DNA of 64,000 bases from Micromonospora sp. NBC_01699. GTDB lineage: Bacteria > Actinomycetota > Actinomycetes > Mycobacteriales > Micromonosporaceae. The notes beneath the pieces are model-generated. The model did not search any database. It had not been told where the DNA came from and saw only the letters and a list, made by a program, of their open reading frames with translations. The stretch lies in NCBI RefSeq assembly GCF_036250065.1, contig NZ_CP109199.1, positions 5,084,001 through 5,148,000 on the forward strand. The letters are read 5' to 3'. The translations under genes were made by a program, and so were the position numbers. Shown here one piece after another: positions 26,080-34,234 of the stretch (position 1 is the first letter of the stretch; each line of letters opens with the position of its first letter).

Positions 26080-26881
26080 GAGCCACCCCGTTTTCATGGA
26101 GCTTCTTGATCATGGTCTGATGACCTTGGGGAGAAAGTTTCTGTGGCAGCACCGAAGAAGTACCCCCGATGAGCTACGTCAGCGTGCTGTGCGTTTGTAC
26201 CGCGAGTCGGACCCGACGCCGGTCATCCGGCGCCTGGCCGAGCAGCTTGGCGTGCATCACGAGGCGTTGCGGAACTGGATCCGCCAGGCCGAGGCCGACG
26301 CGGGCGAGCGGCACGACCGGCCCAGCAGCGACATGTTGGCCGAGAACCGGCGGCTGTTGAAGGAAACCGCGGAGCTACGTCGGGCGAATGAGATCCTGAA
26401 GGCGGCGAGCGCGTATTTCGCGGCGGAGCTCGACCCGACCCGGCGACGGTCATGAGGTTCATCCACGAACACCGTGACCAGTTCGCGGTCGCGCTCCTGC
26501 TACGGGTCCTCAACATCGGCACATCCACCTACTACGCCTGGGTCAAGCAGGTCGAACAGCCCTGCGACCGGGACCTGGTCGACCTGGGCCTGATCCCCAA
26601 CATCCACGAGATATGGACCACGTCCGGGCACACCTACGGCGCGGACCGGGTGCACCGGCAGCTACGCCGCGACGGCATCCACGTGGGCCGTAAGCGGGTC
26701 GAGCGGTTGATGGCCGACCAGGGTTGGCAGGGCGCGTTCCTGCGTCGACGCTGGCGCGGCGGCTCCACGAAGCAGGACCCGAAGGCGACGCCGGCGCCGG
26801 ATCTGGTCAACCGGCAGTTCACCGCGACCGGGCCGAACCGGCTCTGGGTCGCCGACGCCACCCGCATCCCCTGCGCATCAG
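26080..26881 (+). mobile_element. Decayed IS3-family insertion sequence
   Basis: OrfA begins at GTG 26143 (AAPKKYP) but one extra C in the CCCCC run at 26163-26167 shifts the frame. The normal helix-turn-helix continues (ELRQRAVRLYRES, LGVHHEALRNWIRQ) to 26455. OrfB overlaps it by 4 bases at 26452 and carries FIHEHRDQFAVALLLRVL, the HTH_21 segment HTYGADRVHRQLR and the start of the integrase core NRLWVADATRIP. It then breaks off near 26880 before the second Asp and the Glu of the DDE triad. A left end may lie near 26080; no right end was found. Confidence 0.85.
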
Positions 26882-27000
26882 AGAGTGGTTCGGGAGCATA
26901 TGTCGCGCGGATCGTCACGGCAGACGTCGTCGTCACACCTGGTACGACCGGCCCGTACCTCGCTAGTCTGCGATGCAGGACTAGCGAGAACAGTGAGAAT

Positions 27001-27501
27001 ATGGAACGACCAACTGGGGCAGTGGCGGAGCTGGCCGAACAGCGCGGCTACGGTTCGCATGTCGTGACGACGGTGCTGGCCGACATCGGCTCCGGGTGCC
27101 TGAGCGTCATCGCGCCCTTCGTCCTGGTACTCGTCGGCACCGGGCTGCTCGTCGCCGACGGTGGACCGGTGACGACTGCGGTCGGCATTGCTCTGATTGT
27201 TCTTGCACCCGTGGTCGCCTTCCTCTTCTGGCGGGCGTACGGCCGGACCTGGGCGCGAGCACCCAGGTTGTACTGCTTCGAAGCCGGCTTCATTCTTGGC
27301 GGGAACGGACAGCTGCGGCCATATGCGTGGAACGAGGTGGATGTGCGGAAGTGGTCGAAGACCCATCTTGTAGGACAGGGGCAGAGCCCCCAGACCTTCG
27401 CCTACCTCGACGTGCGCACAAAGGAGGGCGAATTGCTGGTTACTCTGGGTGAGGCGAACCATCTCCGAGAGGTTGCAGAGTTGGCGGCACGCGTTTCGTA
27501 G
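27001..27501 (+). CDS. Membrane protein with a PH-like C-terminal domain (DUF6585-like)
   Basis: The frame is fused to the broken transposase upstream, but the natural start is the ATG at 27001. The 166-residue product has two membrane helices (about 35-52 and 57-76) and a cytoplasmic domain (RAPRLYCFEAGFIL, YAWNEVDVRKWSKTHL, FAYLDVRTKEGELLVTL) that fits a small PH-like fold. I think it belongs to DUF6585, from memory. Function unknown. Confidence 0.55.
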   Translation: MERPTGAVAELAEQRGYGSHVVTTVLADIGSGCLSVIAPFVLVLVGTGLLVADGGPVTTAVGIALIVLAPVVAFLFWRAYGRTWARAPRLYCFEAGFILGGNGQLRPYAWNEVDVRKWSKTHLVGQGQSPQTFAYLDVRTKEGELLVTLGEANHLREVAELAARVS

Positions 27502-27646
27502 CCGACCTGCTTGCGGCGAGGTGCGAACGCCGTCGCGGCGTCGATGTGCACGAAAACCTGTCCCATGTATCGCCGACGCGCCGGTCCCTTCTCGGCGGTA
27601 ACCTGTCGGGCTGACGCCGGGATCGGCGGCGAAGTTTGGAGGCCGG

Positions 27647-28480
27647 ATGGATCACGAAGCGACGAGCCGCGCGGTGTGGGAGGCGGACCGGACGATCGCC
27701 CGGCTGTGCGCCACGAGCTACGTCCAACAGGTGTTTCCCGAAGCGATACGCCTCTGGGGGGCGGACAGCGAGCCGACCGAACCTGACGAACTCGACGCGG
27801 TGTGGCGGATGCCGGGCGACGACGGCGAGCGGCTGCTCGTCGTCACCGCGCTGGCCGGCGAGTACGAGCTGCCGCGACGGCGTCTGCCGTACGGGACAAC
27901 GGTGGTCGGCGGCACCCGCGACTATCTCCGCTACGCCGTCGACCGGCTCCGCGGGCATGGGCGGAACGACCTCGCCGGGGCGATCGAACAGGAGATGTAC
28001 GGCGACCGCCTGTGGTATTTCGAACTTGCCGCCGTGGTGACCCTCGTGAACGGGGAGCACCGGGTGGAGGACGTCCGAGCCCGGCAGTACGACATCAGCG
28101 ACGCCAGCCTGCTGCGCGCCCTGCTGACGGCGATTCGGGCCGGCGACCGCGACGCGATCGAGAAGCTACGCCAACCGTTCGGAGAAGACCTGCTCAAGGC
28201 TCTGGTCGACGCGTACCCCTCGCTGGACACCTGGCCACAACGTGCCCACCTGGTGCGGGCAGTCTCCGGCCACCACGGTCCAGTGGTCACACCGGTGATG
28301 GCAGCCATCCTCGACATCCCGGACGACGCAGGCGGATCGCGCGACCCCGACATGGCACGGGAGGTCCGGGCCATCGCGCTGAACGTGCTGGAGGCCGGCG
28401 GCTCCGCCGAGCGGTTCATGCGCTACTACGAGGACGATAAGGCCGCCGCCGCCGCGATTGCCCGGTACCGGGCCGGATAG
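27647..28480 (+). CDS. Hypothetical protein, 277 residues
   Basis: The ATG at 27647 has a TGGAGG site. The soluble, acidic product has an alpha/beta N-terminal part (ERLLVVTALAGEYELP) and a helical C-terminal half with repeat-like helices (LLRALLTAIRAGDRDAIEKLR, DLLKALVDAYPSL, PVMAAILDIP) that could form HEAT- or TPR-like repeats. I do not recognise the family. It stands alone between the IS remnant and decayed DNA. Confidence 0.6.
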   Translation: MDHEATSRAVWEADRTIARLCATSYVQQVFPEAIRLWGADSEPTEPDELDAVWRMPGDDGERLLVVTALAGEYELPRRRLPYGTTVVGGTRDYLRYAVDRLRGHGRNDLAGAIEQEMYGDRLWYFELAAVVTLVNGEHRVEDVRARQYDISDASLLRALLTAIRAGDRDAIEKLRQPFGEDLLKALVDAYPSLDTWPQRAHLVRAVSGHHGPVVTPVMAAILDIPDDAGGSRDPDMAREVRAIALNVLEAGGSAERFMRYYEDDKAAAAAIARYRAG

Positions 28481-28561
28481 CCGCCACGCTCCCGCGCGCC
28501 ACGCACCATCAAGGCCGCTAACCCGCTCGTCGGCCCGCTGGCCACCGCCGGCATCGGACCC

Positions 28562-28876
28562 TCAGGCGCCCCCCGGCTGCTCGTCTAGGTCGGCGACATT
28601 CCGGGTGCCCGGCGCGCTCTCCCGAGCGCGCCGGTCAGCCCCGCCGGATCGGCCTGCGGTCCGCTCGGGCTGGCCGCCGGCTGGGTAGGGCTGGCCGCTT
28701 GTTGCAGCTTGTCCCGGTGCAGCTCGATCGAGTAGCGCGCCGTGCTGGAGGAGGGGCTGACCGGTCCGGTCGCGCCGCCGGTGCCGGCCGCCCCACGACA
28801 CACCAGGCACTGCCGGGCCTTGGTGGTGGAGCAGCGCGCGACCGCACTCTCGGTAGGCCAGGTCGCTGCGCTCCAA
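28562..28876 (-). pseudogene. Possible decayed small zinc-ribbon-type gene
   Basis: On the minus strand YRECGRALLHHQ continues, after one base is skipped near 28818, as ARQCLVCRGAAGTGG and then ARYSIELHRDKLQQ. This suggests a frameshifted protein with a Cys-pair motif. The coding signal is weak. The rest of the 500-base gap (28481-28990) shows nothing I can name. Confidence 0.25.
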
Positions 28877-28989
28877 CGGCCTCGCTGCGCTCGGGAAACA
28901 GCCTCGCCGTGACCGGTGAGCGGGGCTACGGTGGCCCCACTGATCGGCAGGTCACGGGGGTGATCGAGATGGCCGAGGTACCTGGCCGG

Positions 28990-29380
28990 CGCTCCGGTAC
29001 TGGCTGACCCCGCAGCGTCCGGCCGGATATCCGACCCTGCTGGACGTGATGCTCGGGGACTGCTCGATCCGTGAGGCGACCGCGCCGACCAGCGTGTCCG
29101 GGGTGCGGATCGTGCCGAGTCTGGACACCCTGGCCCGGGTCGAGTCCGAGCGCCCGCCAGGGTTGGACATCCTGCTCGCCGCCGAGTTCGACGAGGACCA
29201 GGACGTCGACGTCGGGATCCTGGACGCGGCCCCGAGAATGGGCTTGGTCACCGTCTCGATGCTCACCGCGGCCACCCACGTCGCAGTGAGCATGAAGACC
29301 TCGACGCTGGACTACGTCGGCGCAGCCGAACTCGCCAAGCCCTCGCCTTGATCCGGAAGCGGCTCAACGCCGCACTGCAG
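28990..29380 (+). pseudogene. ParA/Soj-like ATPase fragment
   Basis: The frame reads PTLLDVMLGDCSIREATAP, then SGVRIVPSLDTLARVES, then DAAPRMGLVTVSMLTAATHV, which matches the middle of ParA proteins (the IDCPPSLG...TVNAL region). The Walker A motif at the N-terminus and the last third are missing, and DAAPRMG departs from DCPPSLG. It ends near the terminator of the PKS operon. Confidence 0.55.
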
Positions 29381-29446
29381 ACGACGGCCGTGGTCATGGC
29401 CGACACCGACGGGGCGACCGTCCTGTCGCGGTCGCTCGACGACGGC

Positions 29447-29480
29447 GAGGGCCGACCCGCCTACCGGCGGGTCGGCCCTC
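29447..29480 (-). terminator. Terminator hairpin of the PKS/P450 operon
   Basis: Bases 29447-29461 pair perfectly with 29466-29480 (15-bp GC-rich stem, TACC loop), starting 14 bases after the stop of the last P450 gene. It is well placed to end the long minus-strand transcript. Confidence 0.85.
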
Positions 29481-29494
29481 GACTGTGTTCCCGG

Positions 29495-30841
29495 TCAGTG
29501 TGAGCGGGGGGTCACCCGCATCCGCAGCCCGTATTTCGGGGCCAGGGTGACCAGCGGCTTGAGCGCCACCTTCTGGTCGGGTTCCAGGGTGAACCGGAAC
29601 CGCTGGGCGAGCGTCGCGAGGATCAGCTTCGCCTCCATCTCGGCGAAGCCCGCCCCCACGCACATCCGCTCGCCGCCGCCGAACGGCATGAACGCGTACC
29701 GGGGGATCTGGGCCTCGCGTTCCGGCGCGAACCGCTCCGGGTCGAACCGGAACGGGTCCGGGAAGTACTGCTCCAGGTGGTGCATCACGTACGGCATGAT
29801 GAAGATCCCGGCACCCCGGCGGATCCGGTACCCGCCCAGCTCGACGTCCTCGACCGGGGTGCGCTTGTTCAACGTCCAGGCCGGTGGGCAGAAGCGCAGC
29901 GCCTCCTTGAAGACCATCCCGGTGTACCGCAGCCGGGGCAGGTCCTCAGCGGTCGGCGGACGGTCCCCCAGTACCTCGTCCAGCTCGGCGCCGAGCTTCT
30001 CGGCCACCTCAGGATTCTGGGAGAGCAGGTACCAGGCCCAGGTCAGACCGTTGGCGGTGGTCTCCTGGCCGGCGACGAAGATGGTCACCGCCTCGTCCCG
30101 GACCTGCTGGTCGGTCATGCCGGTGCCGTCGACCTCGTCCTGCGCCAGAAGGAACATCGACAGCAGGTCGCCCTTGTCCTCCCCGCTGGCCCGCCGCTCG
30201 GCGATGATCCGCATGACCGCCTCGTCGAGCACCCGAGTGCCGCGCTTGAGGAGCTGGTGCATCGGCAGGAGTAGCCATGGCGAGACGAGCATGCCGAACT
30301 TGCTGATGTTGATGGCGACGTCCTGGAGACCGGCGACCGCCCGCTGGACCTTCAGCGCCTCCTCGGCCGGCACCCCGCTGCCGAACATCGCCCGGGAGAC
30401 GACGTTCAGGGTCAGCTTCATCATCTCGTGGTGCATGTCATGCACCTCGCCCGGCCGCCAGTCCCCGATCTGGCGCAGCGAGCTCTCCACCGCGATCTCG
30501 CCGTACCCGGCCATCCGGCGGTGCCGGAACGCGGGCTGCACCAGCCGCCGCTGCCGCCGGTGGTGCTCCCCGTCGCTGGTGAGCAGCCCCTTGCCCATCC
30601 ACCGGCCGAGGGTCCGCAGGTCGTGCGGGTCCTTGGCGAACTTGTCCCGGCGCAGGACCAGCACGTCGTGGATGTGGTCCGGGTGGCTGAGCAGGTAGTT
30701 GCGGGTCGGTCCGATGGTGAACGACGCGACGTCGCCGTGCGTCGCGGTCTCCATCATGAACTCGACCATGCCCTTGCCGAGGCCGGGCAGGTTACCGAGG
30801 ACCGGAACGCCCTTGGGTCCCGGCGGGTGCCGGTCAGCCAT
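29495..30841 (-). CDS. Cytochrome P450 (tailoring oxidase)
   Basis: The 448-residue protein has the P450 landmarks: I-helix AGQETT, K-helix ExxR in FKEALR, PDPFRFDPERF, and the haem loop FGGGERMCVG with the Cys ligand near residue 395. It starts PPGPKGVPVLGNL, a proline-rich hinge more typical of CYP102/CYP4-like bacterial P450s than of the short macrolide type. It would need a separate reductase, none of which is nearby. It is the last gene of the PKS operon and overlaps the membrane-protein gene by 8 bases, so it probably hydroxylates or otherwise oxidises the polyketide. Confidence 0.93.
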   Translation of the reverse strand: MADRHPPGPKGVPVLGNLPGLGKGMVEFMMETATHGDVASFTIGPTRNYLLSHPDHIHDVLVLRRDKFAKDPHDLRTLGRWMGKGLLTSDGEHHRRQRRLVQPAFRHRRMAGYGEIAVESSLRQIGDWRPGEVHDMHHEMMKLTLNVVSRAMFGSGVPAEEALKVQRAVAGLQDVAINISKFGMLVSPWLLLPMHQLLKRGTRVLDEAVMRIIAERRASGEDKGDLLSMFLLAQDEVDGTGMTDQQVRDEAVTIFVAGQETTANGLTWAWYLLSQNPEVAEKLGAELDEVLGDRPPTAEDLPRLRYTGMVFKEALRFCPPAWTLNKRTPVEDVELGGYRIRRGAGIFIMPYVMHHLEQYFPDPFRFDPERFAPEREAQIPRYAFMPFGGGERMCVGAGFAEMEAKLILATLAQRFRFTLEPDQKVALKPLVTLAPKYGLRMRVTPRSH

Positions 30842-31601
30842 GACGGGCCTCCGCCGCCGTACCGCCGCCGGCGGGCACCGGGGTCGCGGCCCCGCCGCTT
30901 GTCACCGAAGCAGCCGCCGCCGGTACGCCCCGCCGCAGCGCCACACCGATCCAGACGAACCAGACCGGGGCGGCCACCGCGCCGCCGAGCACCGCCGACA
31001 CCAGCACCATCGGGCCGATGCCGAACGCCACCCCGAGGGCGGCAGTGCTGGTCAGCACGCCCAGCGCGATGCCGACGTAGTTCAGCGGTCGGCTCAACAG
31101 CCGGTGCCGCAGCGCGAGGATGCTCACCACCAGGAAGAACGGGCCGAGTGCGCCGAACCGCAGCCACGTCGCCGGGTCCAGGCGCAGCAGCAGGTCGGTG
31201 GTGACGATGGCGGTACGCACCGACGGGTCGCCGGCGGCGTACTCGCTCGCCCAGAGCGGGGTGGCGGTGACCAGGCGGAACGTCTCCACCGCGGTCACCC
31301 CGAAGGACAGGTACGCCAGGCCGGTGGTCCAACGCACCCACCCCTCGTGCCGGTCGCGGACCAGGTCGGCGATGGCGGGGATCGCCCCGAACGCGAAGAT
31401 CGCGCCGAGGGCGTACCCCCAGTAGTAGAGGATCCGCGGCGTGCCGTTCTCGGCCAGCCGGGTCCACAGCTCGTGTTTGTCGTCGTGGATGAGCTGTGTC
31501 GGGTCGAGCACGAAGAACGTGGTGACCACGAGGTACGAGACACCGACCAGGATGGCGCAGGTGCCGCCCAGTCGGTGGAGCTTGAGCCGGTTGTCGTCCA
31601 T
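30834..31601 (-). CDS. Multispanning membrane protein (DUF4386-like)
   Basis: I place the start at the ATG at 31601 (MDDNRLKLHRLGG), which has GAGGAG nine bases upstream; the ATG at 31610 is too close to that site. The 255-residue product has about six membrane helices (for example YLVVTTFFVL, YYWGYALGAIFAFG, FGALGPFFLVVSILAL, ALGVAFGIGPMVLVSAVLGG) and an Ala/Gly-rich tail. The layout fits DUF4386-type proteins of unknown function. Between two P450 genes it might help export or anchor a late step, but that is a guess from position only. Confidence 0.6.
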   Translation of the reverse strand: MDDNRLKLHRLGGTCAILVGVSYLVVTTFFVLDPTQLIHDDKHELWTRLAENGTPRILYYWGYALGAIFAFGAIPAIADLVRDRHEGWVRWTTGLAYLSFGVTAVETFRLVTATPLWASEYAAGDPSVRTAIVTTDLLLRLDPATWLRFGALGPFFLVVSILALRHRLLSRPLNYVGIALGVLTSTAALGVAFGIGPMVLVSAVLGGAVAAPVWFVWIGVALRRGVPAAAASVTSGGAATPVPAGGGTAAEARHG

Positions 31602-31626
31602 AGGGGACATCTCCTCGCAGCCGCCG

Positions 31627-33024
31627 TCAGGCCGACGGGCGGCGGGGTTCGAGGGTCATCCGCAGCCCGTATCGGGGGCTGGTGGTGACCTGCATCTTCG
31701 CTTCGACCGGGTGGTCTGGCACCATCCGCAGCCAATAGCGCTGGGCGATCGTCGCCAGGGTGAGTTGCGCCTCCAGTTGGGCCAGCCGGTTGCCGATGCA
31801 CAGCCGTGGCCCGCCGCCGAACGGGAAGTACGCGAACCGGGGCCGGTCGGCCGACTGTTCCGGGAGGAAGCGGTCCGGGTCGAACCGGTCCGGGTCCGGC
31901 CAGAAGTCCGGGTGCCGGTGGGTCAGGTACGGGCTGATGTAGATCAGCGAACCGGCCTTGACGTGGTACCCGCCGATGGTGTCGTCGGCCGCCGCGCGCC
32001 GTTCCAGCCACGGCACCGGGTAGAGCCGCAGAGTCTCCTCAAGCACCCGGTTGGTGTATGCCAACTCCGGCACGTCGGCGACGGTGGGCAGCCGGTCGCC
32101 GAGCACCCGGTCCAGTTCCTCGTGCAGCCGCTCCTCGACCTCCGGGTTCCGGGACAGCTCGTACCAGGCCCAGCTCAACTGGTTCGAGGTGGTCTCGTAG
32201 CCGCCGAGCAGCAGGGTGGCGATCTCGTCGCGCATCTGCTTGTCCGGGATGCCCTCGCCGGTCTCCTCGTCCCGCGCCTCCAGCAGCATCGACAGCAGGT
32301 CGTGGGTCTCGGTGCCCTGTTCCCGGCGCTCGTGCAGGATGCGGTAGATGATCCCGTCCAGTTCGCCGAGGGCGGCGGTGAACTCCTTGTTGCGCCGGGT
32401 CGGCACCTTCGGCGGAGGCGCGAACGGCACCATCGTCCGGTACAGACAGTAGTTGATCACTGCGTCGAGGTTGCGGGCGATCGTGGTCACCTCGTCGTCG
32501 CTGCGCAGGCCGGTGCTGAACAGCGACTTGGTGGCCACGTTCATGGACAGGTTGACCATCTCGGCGGCCACGTCCAGGGGTTCGCCCCGGTCGGCGTACG
32601 GCTGCCAGGTGTCGATCCGGTCCACCACGTCCCGGACGATGAACTCGCCGAGCTTGAGGATCCGCTGCCGGTGGAAGGCCGGCTGCATGAGCCGGCGCTG
32701 CTTCTTCCAGAAGTCCCCGTCGCTGGTGAACAGCCCCTCGCCGAAGGCCAGCTTGAGCGGCCGGTACTCGTGGGACTGCTTGTCGTAGTTGCGGCTGTTC
32801 ACCTGAAGCACGTGCCGCAGGTGGTCGGGGTGGTTGACCAGGTGCACGGTGAACCCGGCGACGGTGAACCGCGCGATGTCGCCGTACTCGGTGGTGACCT
32901 GCCCGAGGAAGCCGATCAGGTCCCGCCGCAGGTCGAGCAGGCTGCCGAGGAGGAATTTGCCGCGTGGTCCCGGGGCCAGGCGACGGCCCGCCCCGGTCGG
33001 CGCGGTCGGGGCGACGCTAGCCAT
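31627..33024 (-). CDS. Cytochrome P450 (tailoring oxidase)
   Basis: The 465-residue protein shows GGYETTSNQ in the I-helix, LEETLR for ExxR, PDPDRFDPDRF and the haem loop FGGGPRLCIG. It is about one-third identical by eye to the P450 at 29495 and shares the LAPGPRG-type N-terminal hinge, so both belong to one broad clade, but they are not a recent duplication. It lies 54 bases after the type III PKS gene and likely acts on the same product. Confidence 0.93.
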   Translation of the reverse strand: MASVAPTAPTGAGRRLAPGPRGKFLLGSLLDLRRDLIGFLGQVTTEYGDIARFTVAGFTVHLVNHPDHLRHVLQVNSRNYDKQSHEYRPLKLAFGEGLFTSDGDFWKKQRRLMQPAFHRQRILKLGEFIVRDVVDRIDTWQPYADRGEPLDVAAEMVNLSMNVATKSLFSTGLRSDDEVTTIARNLDAVINYCLYRTMVPFAPPPKVPTRRNKEFTAALGELDGIIYRILHERREQGTETHDLLSMLLEARDEETGEGIPDKQMRDEIATLLLGGYETTSNQLSWAWYELSRNPEVEERLHEELDRVLGDRLPTVADVPELAYTNRVLEETLRLYPVPWLERRAAADDTIGGYHVKAGSLIYISPYLTHRHPDFWPDPDRFDPDRFLPEQSADRPRFAYFPFGGGPRLCIGNRLAQLEAQLTLATIAQRYWLRMVPDHPVEAKMQVTTSPRYGLRMTLEPRRPSA

Positions 33025-33078
33025 GCCTCTCCTTCTGTCCGGTCCCGGACGCGACGCTCCGATGCGCCGCCGTCAGGG

Positions 33079-34206
33079 TCACCACTGGAGCAGGACCGCC
33101 TCTTGCGAGAAGCCCGGTCCCATGCCGACGACCAGGCCGTAGGTGCCCGGGTCCAGCTCGTACGACGAGAACGTCTCGTCCATCATGTACAGCACGGTCG
33201 GCCCGGAGACGTTGCCGACGGTCCGCAGGATGTGCTGGCTGAGCTTCAGGTTCTCGTCGGTGAGGTGGAATTCCTCGGCGGTGGCGGTGAGGACCTTCGG
33301 CCCACCGGGGTGGATCAGCCAGTGGCCGATCTTGTCGACGGTGAGGTCGTGGTCGGCCAGTAGCGGGTCCAGCACCGGGCGCAGGCCGGTCCTGGCCAGG
33401 CCGGGCACGTCCACGCTGAGCCGGTTGCGGAATCCGTTGTCCAACACGTCCACCCCGGCGACGTGCAGGGTGTCCTGGAGGAACCCGGAGCGGGTGTCGA
33501 CCACCCGGGGCAGCCCCGGCCGGGCGAGCGGGTGCTCGTCGCCGACCATCAGGGTCGCGGCGACCCCGTCGCCGAACAGCGCCACGGTAACGATCTGCGA
33601 GACCAGGTCGGTGTAGAAGGAACTCTCGGTCAGGTCCCGGTCGAGCGCCTCCTGGAGGTAGCCCTGGACGCCGCCCTGCCAGAAGGCCGTGCCGCCCAGT
33701 TCGCAGGTGAGCAGAATGACCGCGTCGGTGGGGTGGCCCTTGAGGTAGTCGGCCACCCGGCTGAGCCCGGCCACCCCGGCCATGCAGCCGAGACCGTTGA
33801 TCGGCACCCGCTTCATGGTCGGCGCGAACTCGATCCGGTTGATCAGGATCGCGTCGACGGTCGGCACCGAGACCACCGTGGACAGCATCGAGGTGAGCTG
33901 GTGGATCTCGGTGGACGCGATGCCCGCGCTGGCCAGCAGCTTGCGGACGGTCTTCTCGCACAGGTCGGCGGCTTCCTCGACGCAGCGCGCGGCCACCTGG
34001 CTGAACGGCGGCGGGTCGAAGAAGGTGTCCAGCGGCATGGCGAAGTAACGGCCGTCGATCTGGGTGTTCTGGAAGAGACTGTCGATGATGTCCAGGTCGA
34101 TGTCGAGCCCGATGGCCTGACAGTACTTCTTCAGGGTGCTGGCGAGGGTCTGCTGGTCGTAGTAGTACGTCGGCAGACTCGTCTCGGTGGCGACGATGTA
34201 CGGCAT
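33079..34206 (-). CDS. Type III polyketide synthase (chalcone synthase-like)
   Basis: The 375-residue homodimer-type enzyme has the full type III PKS triad: Cys141 in GLGCMAGVAGL, His299 in LIHPGGPKVL and Asn332 in GNVSGPTVLY, plus the C-terminal GMGPGF loop. Such enzymes extend an acyl-CoA or acyl-ACP starter with malonyl-CoA, using no ACP for extension, and release pyrones or resorcinols. It is the gene after the last modular PKS (28 bases apart). In cylindrocyclophane and in Azotobacter phenolic-lipid systems, type III PKSs take chains made by type I systems. A similar hand-off here is an inference. Confidence 0.95.
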   Translation of the reverse strand: MPYIVATETSLPTYYYDQQTLASTLKKYCQAIGLDIDLDIIDSLFQNTQIDGRYFAMPLDTFFDPPPFSQVAARCVEEAADLCEKTVRKLLASAGIASTEIHQLTSMLSTVVSVPTVDAILINRIEFAPTMKRVPINGLGCMAGVAGLSRVADYLKGHPTDAVILLTCELGGTAFWQGGVQGYLQEALDRDLTESSFYTDLVSQIVTVALFGDGVAATLMVGDEHPLARPGLPRVVDTRSGFLQDTLHVAGVDVLDNGFRNRLSVDVPGLARTGLRPVLDPLLADHDLTVDKIGHWLIHPGGPKVLTATAEEFHLTDENLKLSQHILRTVGNVSGPTVLYMMDETFSSYELDPGTYGLVVGMGPGFSQEAVLLQW

Positions 34207-34234
34207 GCTGGTCCTTTCAGGAATGCGTCGGGGG

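Noticed and set aside
26452-27501. Single 349-residue protein
   Set aside because: It is a frame fusion of a broken IS3 OrfB and an independent membrane protein starting at 27001.
33079-34206. KAS III (FabH-like) starter enzyme
   Set aside because: The Cys-His-Asn context (GLGCMAG, LIHPGGPKVL, GNVSGPTVLY) and the GMGPGF loop are those of type III PKSs.
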